Of a stretch of 40,813 nucleotides of DNA, positions 9,564 through 18,230 are shown piece by piece; within the stretch, counting starts at the first letter, position 1; each line of letters starts with the position of its first letter. The notes below the pieces were generated by a model. The model did no database searches, had not been told where the DNA came from, and saw only the letters and a list, made by a program, of their open reading frames with translations. A program made the translations under genes and the position numbers. This DNA is from Thermoplasmata archaeon (GTDB lineage Archaea; Thermoplasmatota; Thermoplasmata; Thermoplasmatales; Thermoplasmataceae), in assembly GCA_021802205.1 (NCBI GenBank), contig JAKAAT010000010.1, positions 1 to 40,813 on the forward strand. The letters run 5' to 3'.

Positions 9564-10514
9564 TTAAAGATTTCCATATATAGCAGAATCGAAATCTGTA
9601 CATATGTTTATATCTATGATATTTTTTCCATACTTCTCTTTGCTACATGAAAATATAATCTGTAGATATTCCTTGAGCCGGTGTGATGAAATAACAGAGG
9701 AGGAATACAATCTACCATTCATGTATTTAATAATTATATTCGCCTTGTAAATCCCGCGGTCATTTGCTCTGTCTTTTATCATATTCAGAAGTTCATTGGT
9801 ACTCTCTGTCTGATAAATCATATCGTTTTTTGAGAGGGATATAAAATTATCCCGTTCCTCCAGTTCATGTTGGGAAAAAATTATAATATGGAAATTACTC
9901 TTATCATAGGGATTCTCCACAACTTCTGCCAGGGCATCATCCTTCATAAGTATTTCTGTAGGATAATCTACATTGTGTGCAGACATTGGAACTGAATACT
10001 GTATTATTGACATCGGTGTTCTCTTATTCTTTTTATCCATCAGAAACACAACATCTTCGCTTTTTGTCAGTGCAATATCATCTATAAAATAGGGGATTTC
10101 AATATATTTATTTAGTATCAGGGATAAATTCTTTTTATAGAGATTGTTAAACCTTATCCTCAAAATCATTTGTCCATTTTCCACAGTTATTTCACTGAAC
10201 TGCAGACTTGGAACATTCCACAACTCCACTATTAGATCCAGTATTTTTTGGTTAATCACGGGCCTGGATATCAAATAATAATTTTCAGTTACAATAGGGC
10301 TGTATGATTCTATTAAATTTATTGCAGAACTATCCATATTGACTTTTGTGATAAATGCCTCGAAATAATAGTTACCCGTATCATTATCCCGCTTAATGAA
10401 AAGTCCGATTATGATGTTATACAACCTCGATAATCTAAAAATATCAGATGTTCCATTAATCATCATTTTTAATTTCATATCAAGCCTGCATCCGATATCT
10501 TTTATGCGCATCAA
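9564..10514 (-). CDS. Orphan paralog family member B (~310 aa)
   Basis: 316 aa; TPMSIIQYSVPMSAHNVDYPTEILMKDDALAEVVENPYDKSNFHIIIFS aligns with members A and C. Confidence 0.85.
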   Translation of the reverse strand: MMRIKDIGCRLDMKLKMMINGTSDIFRLSRLYNIIIGLFIKRDNDTGNYYFEAFITKVNMDSSAINLIESYSPIVTENYYLISRPVINQKILDLIVELWNVPSLQFSEITVENGQMILRIRFNNLYKKNLSLILNKYIEIPYFIDDIALTKSEDVVFLMDKKNKRTPMSIIQYSVPMSAHNVDYPTEILMKDDALAEVVENPYDKSNFHIIIFSQHELEERDNFISLSKNDMIYQTESTNELLNMIKDRANDRGIYKANIIIKYMNGRLYSSSVISSHRLKEYLQIIFSCSKEKYGKNIIDINICTDFDSAIYGNL

Positions 10515-11300
10515 ATTATAATTATAATTACCTATATATAATTATCCTATAATTTCCGAGAATAGATAACGTATAGAACTACTACTAATTTAATTAATTA
10601 TTTATGATATCCTGTGAATCCTGGGATGATTATTGCAATTTATTTGAGTATGGTTTCATGATTTTAATAACTGGCAAGATCACATAGACCATACAAACAC
10701 AGGTACCGGAACTACAAAAAATTTCAAATCTAAATATATGAACATAGTAAGGAGACTGTGAAAGAAGAAATAAATAGTAGCAAGTATATTCGCAGAGAAA
10801 ATCTATGCAATGCTTAAGAATAAGATAAAATACGTTGATCAGAAATAAAAGAAAACCATTAATCTTGATGACTAATACTGCAAAAGGCTTGAAGAACTAT
10901 CATTAAAGAGAATCAACAACATGAATAACTTGCAAACAATGGTCAAATACATGACTATTCAGCAAATTTACCATACTGCAGGGCATAAAAGAATGATAAA
11001 TATGGGTTTTTCATAGGAGATATCAATATTAACTATTATCTTTCAATATTTCAATATATGAACATTATCAAATAACCGGACAATTTCACGAAGACCTTTC
11101 TATTTTCGATGGGTAATCCAAAATATGATAATATGGCATTCCTTCATGATGGAAAATTTCTCTCTGACGCAATATCCTATCTCAAAAAATTAAATATATG
11201 AATATATTATCATATTGATTGTTTGATTTCAGTTATGGTAGGAAAATTAGCAAAAATGAAAAGACGATAAAAACCTGAATCAAATTGAGATAGTGAGAAG

Positions 11301-12065
11301 ATGGAAAATTTAATACTAACAATATCAGGGGATAAAAACGAAGAAAATAATGTTCTGAAAAATATACAGGATATCAATAATTGGATTGGTGATATGGATT
11401 ACCAATATCTTGTTTATACCAACTATGAAATACCTAAAACAATAATTAGCAAATTTACATATTTCAATGAAATGTTTTATAATCTTCAGAAAACAATAAA
11501 AGAATATGATTTTCTTATGATTTTAGATGGGGATGATCAATTTTTCCCTGAAAAAATAGGGTATATAAACAAACTTCTTCAAACAGGTAAATACGATTAT
11601 ATACATAATTATGCACAGTATGATAATCAAAATTATAAATGGAATGGAATTAATAATAATTCATGTATAACTATAAGGACATCCAAGATAAACTTTGACT
11701 TTTATGAAAATACAAAATCGTTATCTGATTATTTATTATGGTTATCAGTGCTTGGTGGCAATGGAAAAATATTGAATTTAGAAAAAGTCTTGACTTTAAT
11801 CCATAACAAAAGTTACACATATTCCCAGTATGCAGATTATATGTCCAAAAGATATTTTTTAAGATTGAATGATTTGCAACATTTATATGAAAAATTTAAA
11901 ATGACAGACTATGCTAAAAATATCAAGAAAGAATATTTAAAATATAAATATATACTTCATGCAAAAAGTACGATCAATGGCTTTCCTGATTTATTTACCT
12001 ATCTTCACAAGAAAGAAGACACTGAATTTTTCATAAAAAGGGAATATGATTTGAGGGTGAAATAA
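11301..12065 (+). CDS. Putative GT2-like glycosyltransferase
   Basis: 254 aa; YDFLMILDGDDQFFPEKIGYINKLLQTGKYDYIH is a GT-A DxD-type region; first gene of a tightly spaced cluster. Confidence 0.7.
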   Translation: MENLILTISGDKNEENNVLKNIQDINNWIGDMDYQYLVYTNYEIPKTIISKFTYFNEMFYNLQKTIKEYDFLMILDGDDQFFPEKIGYINKLLQTGKYDYIHNYAQYDNQNYKWNGINNNSCITIRTSKINFDFYENTKSLSDYLLWLSVLGGNGKILNLEKVLTLIHNKSYTYSQYADYMSKRYFLRLNDLQHLYEKFKMTDYAKNIKKEYLKYKYILHAKSTINGFPDLFTYLHKKEDTEFFIKREYDLRVK

Positions 12066-12917
12066 TGGGTAAATATATTAATAACAAATTACAACAATAT
12101 TGATGATTTAAATAAGGCTATTGATAATTGTGTTAATATTATAAGTAATTCAGATTATAAATTAAATGAGGATATAAAAATAGTAACGGTGAGCAATTAT
12201 GAGTATGAGAATAAAAATGTATTAAAGCATATAATAAGTGATAACAATCATTATTTAGATGGCCTGAAATTTATAAAAAATTATGATAATAATGCTATTG
12301 TAATGTTTCTGGACAGTGATGATATTATGCTGTCAGGCAAGTTGGACATTTTTAAGGAGGATTTTGGGAAATATGGATATATTAGTAATTATTTAAAACA
12401 AAGTAATAATGGTAAACTAATAAAATTTCATAATGGAATTATATCTTCAGGTTCAACGATTAACGCCAAATATTATGATTTAAATTTTTTAAAAGAATTT
12501 AGTACTCATGGAATTGATTTTATTTTTTATCTATACACAATAGAAAACAGAATTAAAATTAAAAAAATTAAAAAGTGCTTTAACATCTATACTATAAATC
12601 CTAACTCTATTACTCACAGAAACCGTGTTGAATATAATAGAAATACAATAAAACTTATAAATTATGCTTTAACACAATTTAAAAGTAAAAAAGTATTAAA
12701 AAAATTGAGAAAACGTATATTAGATATAGAACTACGTGTCAACTATGATACACATAAAACTCTTAAAATAAGAGAGACTATAAAATATACGAAAGTCTAT
12801 AGTTTTGATTGGAAAAATAATATTGTCATAACGGTAAAAATGTTTATATTATTACTTCCATATAAATATAAAATTAAAATATATCCATTAAGCAAATTTT
12901 GGAAGGTGAAACAATGA
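12065..12917 (+). pseudogene. GT2-like glycosyltransferase with a likely 5' frameshift (ORF-track start at 12189 is probably internal)
   Basis: ATG at 12065 overlaps the previous TAA (TAATG) but stops after 12 codons. Removing one G from ATGGGT gives MVNILITNYNNIDDLNKAIDNCVNIISNSDYKLNEDIKIVTVSNYEYEN..., continuous with the 242-aa ORF (12189-12917), which carries AIVMFLDSDDIMLSGKLDIF. Confidence 0.65.
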
Positions 12918-12961
12918 GAAGATATTACGGAGCGGATATCAATAATAGAGGAGGAATTTAG
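12914..12961 (+). other. 15-codon mini-ORF MRRYYGADINNRGGI*, probable GT4 N-terminal remnant or coupling leader
   Basis: ATGA overlap with the preceding stop; resembles the N-termini at 13663 and 13847; its last codons contain the GAGGAGG Shine-Dalgarno-like sequence for the next gene. Confidence 0.45.
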
Positions 12962-13666
12962 ATGATACATATAGGTGATTATTGGGGGAGTAAATATGAT
13001 TATTTCAGACGTTTAAAAAAATATCAATCTTTTAAAAGGGATTATAATATTAAACTTGCAAATTTTAATCAGTGTTGGGAGGTATTATATAATCCTTTAA
13101 TGTATATTCAGGATAGTTTTAAACCTGATAAGGGTGATATTGTTTGGGATATTGGAAGTCAATATGGTGATTATGCATTGATCTGGGAGAAGTTCACTGA
13201 TAGATCTGTTATTGCTTTTGAACTAAATGTACATAATTACAAAAAAATGGTTAAAAACTTTAAAATCAATAACAGTAAGAATATACCAGTCAATACTGCT
13301 TTGGGGGATGGAAAAGAATTATCATATAAAATGGATAAAAATATGGCAACACAGGGAAATGAATCAACCATACAAACCAAAACACTGGATTCATTTTTAG
13401 ATAAATATCCACATCCAAATTATGTAAAGATTGATGTTGAAGGATTTGAAATATCTGTGTTAAATGGGGCTTCAGAAATATTAAAGAATATAAAACCAAA
13501 AATAATAATAGAAATTCATTCATCTGAATTAAAAAAACAGGTAATAAAAATTTTGCTTGATAAATATGGTTATTGTTTAAAAATGGAGAACAAAAGTGGT
13601 GTTGGTAAAGGCTTTATGGACAACATCCAAAATTTATTTTTCAGTCCTCTAGGTGATAAAAAATGA
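12962..13666 (+). CDS. FkbM-family SAM-dependent methyltransferase
   Basis: 234 aa; DIVWDIGSQYGDYALIW, VIAFELNVHNYKKMVKNF, TLDSFLDKYPHPNYVKIDVEGFEISVLNGASEIL, KPKIIIEIH; preceded by AGAGGAGG. Confidence 0.88.
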   Translation: MIHIGDYWGSKYDYFRRLKKYQSFKRDYNIKLANFNQCWEVLYNPLMYIQDSFKPDKGDIVWDIGSQYGDYALIWEKFTDRSVIAFELNVHNYKKMVKNFKINNSKNIPVNTALGDGKELSYKMDKNMATQGNESTIQTKTLDSFLDKYPHPNYVKIDVEGFEISVLNGASEILKNIKPKIIIEIHSSELKKQVIKILLDKYGYCLKMENKSGVGKGFMDNIQNLFFSPLGDKK

Positions 13667-13845
13667 TAACATATTATGGTTGGGATATTAACAATAAGAT
13701 TGTTGTTTCAAGATATGTGTATAATTTATATAATAACACCAGAAATAATCATCATATTATCACTTACATACATGAAAGCATTAAAAATAATTTGGATTTT
13801 TATCAAACATTGTCAGCCTATTTGAAAATATTAAAAGTGAGATAA
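13663..13845 (+). pseudogene. Truncated GT4 glycosyltransferase N-terminal fragment
   Basis: 60 aa MITYYGWDINNKIVVSRYVYNLYNNTRNNHHIITYIHES...; resembles MSNRITLIGYNIKSSGGVARYSRDLYYNM of the next ORF; starts on an ATGA overlap. Confidence 0.6.
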
Positions 13846-13846
13846 G

Positions 13847-14806
13847 ATGAGTAACAGAATAACCTTAATAGGATATAATATTAAAAGTAGTGGAGGGGTT
13901 GCACGATATAGTAGGGATTTATATTATAATATGCCAAATGCAGATTACAGAGAATTGTTTAAAAAAGAAATAATATATAATAACAAAAAACATTTTGGAT
14001 TTATATCGAATATTTTGTACCAACCATTTTATCACATAAAAACAGATATAATACATACATTAACAACAACACAATTTTATTACAAAGCAAATGTAACTAC
14101 ATTACATGATTTATATTATAAGGATGATACACATAATATAGCTATTAGAACTGCGTTAGCACCAATGTTATTTAAATGGAAGATAGGCAAATTGAAAATA
14201 ATTGTTCCAGATGAATTGGTAAAAGAGCAGGTTAAAAAATATTATCATACTACAAAAAATATTTTTGTTGTGCATCACGGTATAGATTACAAGTATATTG
14301 ATGGTTTAAAATTATATAATCCATTTCCTACTAAAGATAATATTGTAATAGCTGGTGGCGTGGATTTTATGCGTAAAAATCAGATTTACTTGTTAGATAA
14401 ATTAAAAAACACAAATTATAATGTTTATGTAATAGGATATGGTTTTATGAATATATTACAGGAGAAATATAAAGATTATCCTAATTTTCATTTTTATAAA
14501 AATCCATCTGACATTGATTTTTACAGTTATCTCAAATATTCTGATCTTAATTTATATAATACAATTGGTGAAGGATTTGGATATATTATTTATGAATCTA
14601 TATATTTGGGCAAAAAAATGTTAATAAATGATAACCCTGACAATAAATTATTATTTAGTGATTATGTAAACTATTATAATGATGATAACCTTATGGAGTT
14701 GATAGATTATTATTTTAAAAAAACATGTGATAAAAAAGATGATTTATTAAAAAATTATTCTATAAAAAATATGGTTGAGAAGACCTTAGCGGTCTATAAT
14801 TCTTAA
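13847..14806 (+). CDS. GT4-family glycosyltransferase
   Basis: 319 aa; SSGGVARYSRDLYYN at the N-terminus; VVHHGIDYKYIDG; SDLNLYNTIGEGFGYIIYESIYLGKKMLINDNP (E-x7-E-type C-terminal motif). Confidence 0.85.
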   Translation: MSNRITLIGYNIKSSGGVARYSRDLYYNMPNADYRELFKKEIIYNNKKHFGFISNILYQPFYHIKTDIIHTLTTTQFYYKANVTTLHDLYYKDDTHNIAIRTALAPMLFKWKIGKLKIIVPDELVKEQVKKYYHTTKNIFVVHHGIDYKYIDGLKLYNPFPTKDNIVIAGGVDFMRKNQIYLLDKLKNTNYNVYVIGYGFMNILQEKYKDYPNFHFYKNPSDIDFYSYLKYSDLNLYNTIGEGFGYIIYESIYLGKKMLINDNPDNKLLFSDYVNYYNDDNLMELIDYYFKKTCDKKDDLLKNYSIKNMVEKTLAVYNS

Positions 14807-15477
14807 ATTAACATCGGGTCATGTATCAAATAATAAATATGTATACTGACATTCCTATGGCACTTCCCCATAAAACGATGGTTAAACTAACACTCCAATT
14901 CTTTGTTATTATTTTTTGATAATCATTCGCACAATGCTAGAATTTAACTATAATTATTATTTATTGTGGTTCATAATAAGTTCTCTAAACTAATATGGCA
15001 ACCAATTTGCTCTAATATCTGTAAAAATGTATATTTCGCTTATACTTATCAATTATTTCTCAAATTGTTGAGATTTGCTTAATTGTCTGAGATGGCTTCA
15101 TTTGGACTTGAAAAATATCAAATCTTGGAAATCGAGGTTATTTTCAGGATAAATGAAAAAGTATTGTATTGAGATAAATTAATAAAATTAAAAGTAAAAC
15201 AAATGAAAGAATCTCTAAAAAATTATATTATGGCAAGCAGCACCATGTTGTTTGTATACTTCCACGGAAAATCGATTACTGGAAACTAAATTTTATTTAA
15301 GGTAATTTATAAAAAGTTAATAGGTATTTTCATCTGCCAAGGTTAATAAACTATTCGTCAAAATTAAGGATTATCTCTACACGCTTAATAATTTTAAATG
15401 GAATAATTTTTTAGAATTTATATAATTAATACACTGTATATACCTAATACAAGAAATCCTATTGTGTTACAACACCT

Positions 15478-16410
15478 CTAAATATATTGCAAGATGTTAT
15501 CACTCAGGTCACTTACAAGCTCAATTGCAACATCATTTCTTTTGATCTCCTCCATAGAAGTACTGTACAGTATTTTTATGTAATTCATTGCCATTAGCCT
15601 TGGAACAAACTGGGTGAAAATAATCCTATTATGTTCTATCCTGATAAAGGTTATATCAAGGTATATGCCCCGGGAATTAGCTTTCCTTAAAATTCTTCCT
15701 AGTAGCGGACTGGTTAAATTGATCCAGTATCCGAATTCCTTATCAGGTATGACCTCTGTTGAACCGTTTAATGGGAGAGGTTTTCTTGTTAATAATGCAA
15801 TATGGAACCTGTCGCCTGAGCCAAAGTCATTCACAACCCTTCCCAGTGAGTCAGATTCTTCCATCATCGATATAAGTTTTCTATCAGTGTGTGCTCCACC
15901 TGAAACGGAAAATCTTACAACTGTTACAGGACGTTCTTTGTTTCTCCTCTGCAAAATTTCCAGTGTACTGCTCACCGGATGTATATCCACATTGGTAACC
16001 AGGCCGGGAATGGCTGTCATGGGAAGTATAGCATCAGATATGTCCTTGGAAAAATTATGCCTGTAAGAAACAGAAATATACAGTTTTCCATCTTTCAAAT
16101 AGGGCTGGTGCAGCATTGCAGTCTTTATTTTAACAAGAGCTTTCATAAATTCTGGTATTACCGTATTTTCAAGCTTTTCTGTGTAGGATAGATATCCGGA
16201 TATATTCTGAAAGGCATCAGAGTTGAGCATGAGTTTTTCTTTCAGAGAAGGATCCATGAAAGTCTGCATAAATACACCATCTGACTCCTTTTTTACAAAT
16301 ACAGTAAAAGTTTTCCCTATGATTTTGAGGTTTTCAGCCATGAGTGATTTTATATTCAATTCAAGTATACATTCAGTATCTATTATTCCCGGACTTTCGT
16401 GGATGAGCAT
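15478..16410 (-). CDS. Orphan paralog family member C (~310 aa)
   Basis: 310 aa; RPVTVVRFSVSGGAHTDRKLISMMEESDSLGRVVNDFGSGDRFHIALLT aligns with A and B. Confidence 0.85.
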   Translation of the reverse strand: MLIHESPGIIDTECILELNIKSLMAENLKIIGKTFTVFVKKESDGVFMQTFMDPSLKEKLMLNSDAFQNISGYLSYTEKLENTVIPEFMKALVKIKTAMLHQPYLKDGKLYISVSYRHNFSKDISDAILPMTAIPGLVTNVDIHPVSSTLEILQRRNKERPVTVVRFSVSGGAHTDRKLISMMEESDSLGRVVNDFGSGDRFHIALLTRKPLPLNGSTEVIPDKEFGYWINLTSPLLGRILRKANSRGIYLDITFIRIEHNRIIFTQFVPRLMAMNYIKILYSTSMEEIKRNDVAIELVSDLSDNILQYI

Positions 16411-16460
16411 TATTTAACCATTTGATTAAACTATAAAAATATTTCAGTAAGTAAATATGT

Positions 16461-18140
16461 TCAAAGCGTGAATTCATGTTCCACTGTTACATGATTATCC
16501 TTTCTTTCTTTTTCTATTTCCCTGAGTTCATGACGCTTGATTTTTCCGCTGATGGTTTTAGGTAGCTCATCTGTAAATTCTATTATCCTCGGCTGTTTAT
16601 AATATGGAAGGAATGATTTAACTGTCTCCTGTATGTATTTTGCAGTCTCGATATCTGGATTATAGCCCTCTTTTAGAACAATAAATGCCTTTATTTTTTC
16701 ATATTTCATTGGATCCGGAACCCCAACCACAGCTGATTCCAGAACTGCCTCGCTTTTAATAATTGCACTTTCTACCTCGAAGGGACCTACTCTATAGTCA
16801 GAGGTTTTTATAACATCATCTGATCTACTGACAAAATAATAATAACCCTCACCGTCCCTGTAAGCACGATCTCCTGTAAGGTAATAATTGTTGATAAAAA
16901 CCTGATTATTTTTCCCACTGTCTGAATAGCCTAGGAAGAGACCCGGAGTCCCTTTATAATCCTTTACTGCCATATTGCCTATTATATCTGATTCCGTTAT
17001 TTCATTCATTTCATCGTCCACGAGTACAATGTTATAAGTACCAAGTGGAAGTCCCATGGAGCCAGGAATCAGTTTTTTCCCTGGAAGATTGGCAAGCATG
17101 GCTGTGGACTCGCTCTGTCCGTAGAAATCCCTTATGGTTGTTCCATATTTTTTCTTCCACCTGTTAATAATTTCTCCGTTGAGTGGCTCTCCAGCACTAA
17201 CGGTTTCCCTTATATTCTCAAGTGAGATATTTACATCTTTCAGTGACAGGAACTGCCTCCATGCTGTGGGAGGAGCACAGAAAGAATTAACCTTATATTT
17301 ATCTATAAGCTTTAGATATCTTTCAGCATCTAGCCTTCCTGAATAATCTATGGATAACACTGTTGCACCTGTGCATAATGGTGCAAAGAAAGAACTCCAT
17401 GCAAATTTTGCCCATCCTGGAGAACTCAAATTGCAGTGTGTATAATCGCTCTTTATTCCTATGGCTGTTACTGTGCTGAGCTGTCCAAGTGGATAAAGAA
17501 TAGCACTGTGCCTGACTGCCTTGGGCATGCCTGTCGTTCCTGACGTGAAATATTTCACGTATATATCTTCACTGGAAAGTTTTTCACCCTCTGCGTCAGG
17601 TTCCATTTTATCAATATCGCTGAAACTGTGCCATCCTTTTCTTTTTCCTGTAATCATCAGGAGCGGTTTTCCTCCTAATGACTTCCCCAGTTTTTCAGCA
17701 CTCCCTGCATCTGATATTATAACATCCGGGGGGTCCTGCGAGAAACGGAATTTTAACTCATATTCTGTAAGATTCGGCGCTGTGGGTATTACAGTATAAC
17801 CGGCCTTGAGAGCACCCATCATCACGATCCACTGTTCCGGCACAGGACCTGCCATTATGTATATATTTGAACCCTTTTTTATTCCCTTTGCCCTGAGAAA
17901 ATTTATGAATTTATTATAGTTATTTATGAATTCCTTATATGAAATTCTTACCTCCTCATTTGTTTTGGTGTTTACATATATAATTGCATCCTTTTGTAGC
18001 TCAGAAAAAAGTTGTTCAAAAATATCAGTAACAAAATTTACATCAGTATTCCCATAAGTGGTTTTCAATTTCCCCAGCATTTGATTTTTTTGGTTACAAT
18101 CAGAATGCATAAATTCCCGGTAAAAATCCACAAGTTTCAT
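16461..18140 (-). CDS. AMP-forming acyl-CoA synthetase / acyl-activating enzyme
   Basis: 559 aa; YFTSGTTGMPKAVRHS, RDFYGQSESTAMLANLPG, YYLTGDRAYRDGEGYYYFVSRSDDVIKTSDYRVGPFEVE, PKTISGKIKRHELR. Confidence 0.93.
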   Translation of the reverse strand: MKLVDFYREFMHSDCNQKNQMLGKLKTTYGNTDVNFVTDIFEQLFSELQKDAIIYVNTKTNEEVRISYKEFINNYNKFINFLRAKGIKKGSNIYIMAGPVPEQWIVMMGALKAGYTVIPTAPNLTEYELKFRFSQDPPDVIISDAGSAEKLGKSLGGKPLLMITGKRKGWHSFSDIDKMEPDAEGEKLSSEDIYVKYFTSGTTGMPKAVRHSAILYPLGQLSTVTAIGIKSDYTHCNLSSPGWAKFAWSSFFAPLCTGATVLSIDYSGRLDAERYLKLIDKYKVNSFCAPPTAWRQFLSLKDVNISLENIRETVSAGEPLNGEIINRWKKKYGTTIRDFYGQSESTAMLANLPGKKLIPGSMGLPLGTYNIVLVDDEMNEITESDIIGNMAVKDYKGTPGLFLGYSDSGKNNQVFINNYYLTGDRAYRDGEGYYYFVSRSDDVIKTSDYRVGPFEVESAIIKSEAVLESAVVGVPDPMKYEKIKAFIVLKEGYNPDIETAKYIQETVKSFLPYYKQPRIIEFTDELPKTISGKIKRHELREIEKERKDNHVTVEHEFTL

Positions 18141-18230
18141 GATAATATAAAGTAAAAATGTTTATAAATCTTACTTTTTCCGTAAATATGTGTTATTTAA
18201 AAATATTAATAATAAATTATTAAACATAGC

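Noticed and set aside
12914-13666. TAG at 12959 read through (e.g. pyrrolysine) to fuse MRRYYGADINNRGGI to the methyltransferase
   Set aside because: The methyltransferase has its own ATG with a strong GAGGAGG site; there is no Pyl machinery or methylamine gene in the window, and the leader is better explained as a GT4 N-terminal remnant.
15614-16417. Plus-strand ORFs antisense to paralog C
   Set aside because: The minus-strand ORF is supported by similarity to two paralogs; the antisense ORFs have no support.
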